Made by a program: the position numbers and the translations under genes
The notes under the pieces: generated by a model
The model's database searches: none
What the model saw: only the letters and a program-made list of their open reading frames with translations
Told to the model about the DNA's origin: nothing
NCBI GenBank assembly: GCA_028817855.1
Contig: JAPPOT010000799.1
Span: 1 to 42,144 of the forward strand
Source: Myxococcales bacterium
Lineage (GTDB): Bacteria > Myxococcota_A > Polyangia > Polyangiales > JAFGIB01
Reading direction: 5' to 3'
Length of the DNA stretch: 42,144 nucleotides
Shown: positions 40,838 to 42,144 of the stretch, in pieces
Position numbering within the stretch: the first letter of the stretch is position 1
How the letters are laid out: each line of letters begins with the position of its first letter

Positions 40838-42112
40838 CTACCCCGACAGTCGCGACGCCAGCGCCTGAAGCAGGCGGTCTGCCGCGCCCTGGTCCACTCC
40901 GACCACCCGCGTGCGCGCGCGGCCCACGTCCAAGTCGAGCGCGACCTGCCCATGGCGCGCCGGCACCAACACGTCGAGCGCCAGATCCAACCCCGCGCCG
41001 CCCAACGACAGCGCGGCCGCCAACAGCAGCAGCGTCAGGTCCCCTGCGCGCGCCCCATCGAAAAGGAACAGCCCGCCGAGCACCAGACCGCTGGAGAAGC
41101 AGGTCACCCCGATCAGCAGGTGCACGAAGGGGTAGCGCGCCGCCCGCCGCGCCGAATGCAGTTCGGACAGGCGATGGGTGTGCTCCGAAGACCGCACGGG
41201 GCGCCCCAACAGCGAGACCCGTCGCTTGATCGTGAGCGACTGCCCCCGCAGCTCGACCTCCGCGCTGCGTCGCAGGCCGAGGATCGACCCGAGCAGCCGC
41301 AACGCCCAGCTGACCAGCGCCCAACCGCTGACCCAACGCAGCGTCGAGCGCACGGCCCCGGCGGGAAAGCGCCCCAACCGGCCCTCGATGCGCTGCTCCG
41401 CGGAGCCGCCCTCCGGCGACAGCCGGCCGAGCGCGAGCATCGCCAACGTGCGGCTGAAGGGGTCACGGGCCGCTGCGGCGATGCGGTCGAGGGCCTCGCG
41501 CGGCGCAGCGCCGTCGGCCTCGCCCAGTGCGCTGACGCGCACCGCGTTGCGCCCGCGGGCCGCCGGCTCCGGAAGCTCCCGGTCCTCGTCCAACACCGCG
41601 GCGCCGAGCGCCCCGTAGAGCTGCTCGCAGAGGTCATCGTCGAGCAGTCGCGACCAGAGCGGAACGACGCGATGGGGTGTGCCCAGCTCGAGCCAGATGC
41701 AGAAGCCGGCCACCTTACGGACGAAGTTGTGCCGCTCGCCCTCGTCCTCCAGCTCCGCGGCACGCCGCCCCACCCCTGCCACGAAGAGCGCCGCGACCAG
41801 GCTCCACTCGTGGTTGTTCTCCGGGCCCCGCTCCAGGATCGCCAGCACGTTGCCCAGTGGGGTCTGCGCCTGGTCGCGCTCGACGCCGTGCTCCTCCGCC
41901 CGCGCCTGCACGTACGGCTCACCGCTGATCAGGGTCTCGCTCTCGCACTGGCGCGCGACCACGTCATGGGCCAGCGCGACCAGCCGCGCTCCGGTGCCCA
42001 GCTCTTGCTTCTCGTCTTCCCCATCGGACCCGTCGTCCGCGAGCAGCCCGCGCACCGCATCCGCGGCGCGCGTGAGCTGGTCGTCCGTGATGGGCGGCCG
42101 TGAGGCGCTCAT
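40838..42112 (-). CDS. Hypothetical membrane protein
   Basis: 424 residues. The first 250 are acidic and helical, with no motif I recognise. Hydrophobic segments follow around 260-278 (STLRWVSGWALVSWALRLL), 328-350 and 360-385. The last 40 residues are soluble. It is convergent with the RNase H gene (51-bp gap). No family assigned. ATG 42112 is near the window edge and could be an internal Met of a longer protein, but the 32 remaining bases cannot tell. Confidence 0.6.
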   Translation of the reverse strand: MSASRPPITDDQLTRAADAVRGLLADDGSDGEDEKQELGTGARLVALAHDVVARQCESETLISGEPYVQARAEEHGVERDQAQTPLGNVLAILERGPENNHEWSLVAALFVAGVGRRAAELEDEGERHNFVRKVAGFCIWLELGTPHRVVPLWSRLLDDDLCEQLYGALGAAVLDEDRELPEPAARGRNAVRVSALGEADGAAPREALDRIAAAARDPFSRTLAMLALGRLSPEGGSAEQRIEGRLGRFPAGAVRSTLRWVSGWALVSWALRLLGSILGLRRSAEVELRGQSLTIKRRVSLLGRPVRSSEHTHRLSELHSARRAARYPFVHLLIGVTCFSSGLVLGGLFLFDGARAGDLTLLLLAAALSLGGAGLDLALDVLVPARHGQVALDLDVGRARTRVVGVDQGAADRLLQALASRLSG

Positions 42113-42144
42113 GCACGCCTCGCTCGCCGGCGCGCGCCGCGCCG

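Overview
The window is very GC-rich and gene-dense and reads like a chromosome segment of a deltaproteobacterium in the old sense, most likely a member of Myxococcota. This is inferred from gene content: several PilZ proteins of the Myxococcus paralogous type, a Ser/Thr kinase fused to an AAA ATPase and a TPR-like tail, an FHA-kinase-receiver hybrid, many lipoprotein or zinc-ribbon hypotheticals, and the rpoN-hpf-ptsN-rapZ-ptsH-ptsI block. I see no insertion sequence, phage, CRISPR array or sign of recent transfer. The left edge cuts a tRNA-Val gene.

Layout. 1-4670: partial tRNA-Val, an M23 envelope peptidase, a GT39-type membrane glycosyltransferase and a PilZ protein. 4698-6953 (minus): a PilZ protein and an FHA/histidine kinase/receiver protein, each with a recognisable promoter. 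7020-17148: a metallophosphoesterase, then the standout locus. Five genes on the minus strand, packed as an operon, encode in transcription order an ALG1-type mannosyltransferase, an STT3/AglB-type oligosaccharyltransferase, an ALG2-type mannosyltransferase, a MurG/ALG13-ALG14-type GlcNAc transferase and a PglK-like ABC flippase. A convergent gene encodes an ALG11-like mannosyltransferase. 17403-18342: the rplM-rpsI operon with promoter, leader hairpin and terminator. 18455-19512: a secreted repeat protein and a redoxin-fold lipoprotein. 19566-25141 (minus): rpoN, hpf, ptsN, rapZ, ptsH, ptsI. 25387-28803: a REC-GGDEF cyclase, a zinc-ribbon membrane protein, a DUF3467 protein, a PilZ protein and a hypothetical. 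28835-30899 (minus): four small genes including a DUF4920 lipoprotein and a Nudix hydrolase. 30979-34158: phosphomannose isomerase, a UDP-galactopyranose-mutase-like flavoprotein and a DPM-like GT2. 34166-40786: HEAT-repeat protein, Ser/Thr kinase-ATPase, polysaccharide deacetylase and RNase HI. 40838-42112: a membrane hypothetical.

How the genes may work together. In eukaryotes ALG13/14, ALG1, ALG2 and ALG11 act in sequence on the cytosolic face of the ER to build Man5GlcNAc2 on dolichol diphosphate. The glycan is then flipped and STT3 moves it to asparagine. Counterparts of each of these steps lie together here, with a bacterial PglK-like ABC protein in the flippase position. The ALG1 and ALG2 resemblances run along the whole protein and include the most diagnostic motifs. 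I infer a eukaryote-like protein N-glycosylation pathway in a bacterium, assembled on a polyprenol carrier at the inner membrane. The initiating GlcNAc-1-P transferase (ALG7/WecA type) is not in the window. Phosphomannose isomerase, the DPM-like GT2 and the GT39 enzyme could supply or use mannose donors, but they are 14-17 kb (first two) and about 4 kb (GT39) away and the link is only suggestive.
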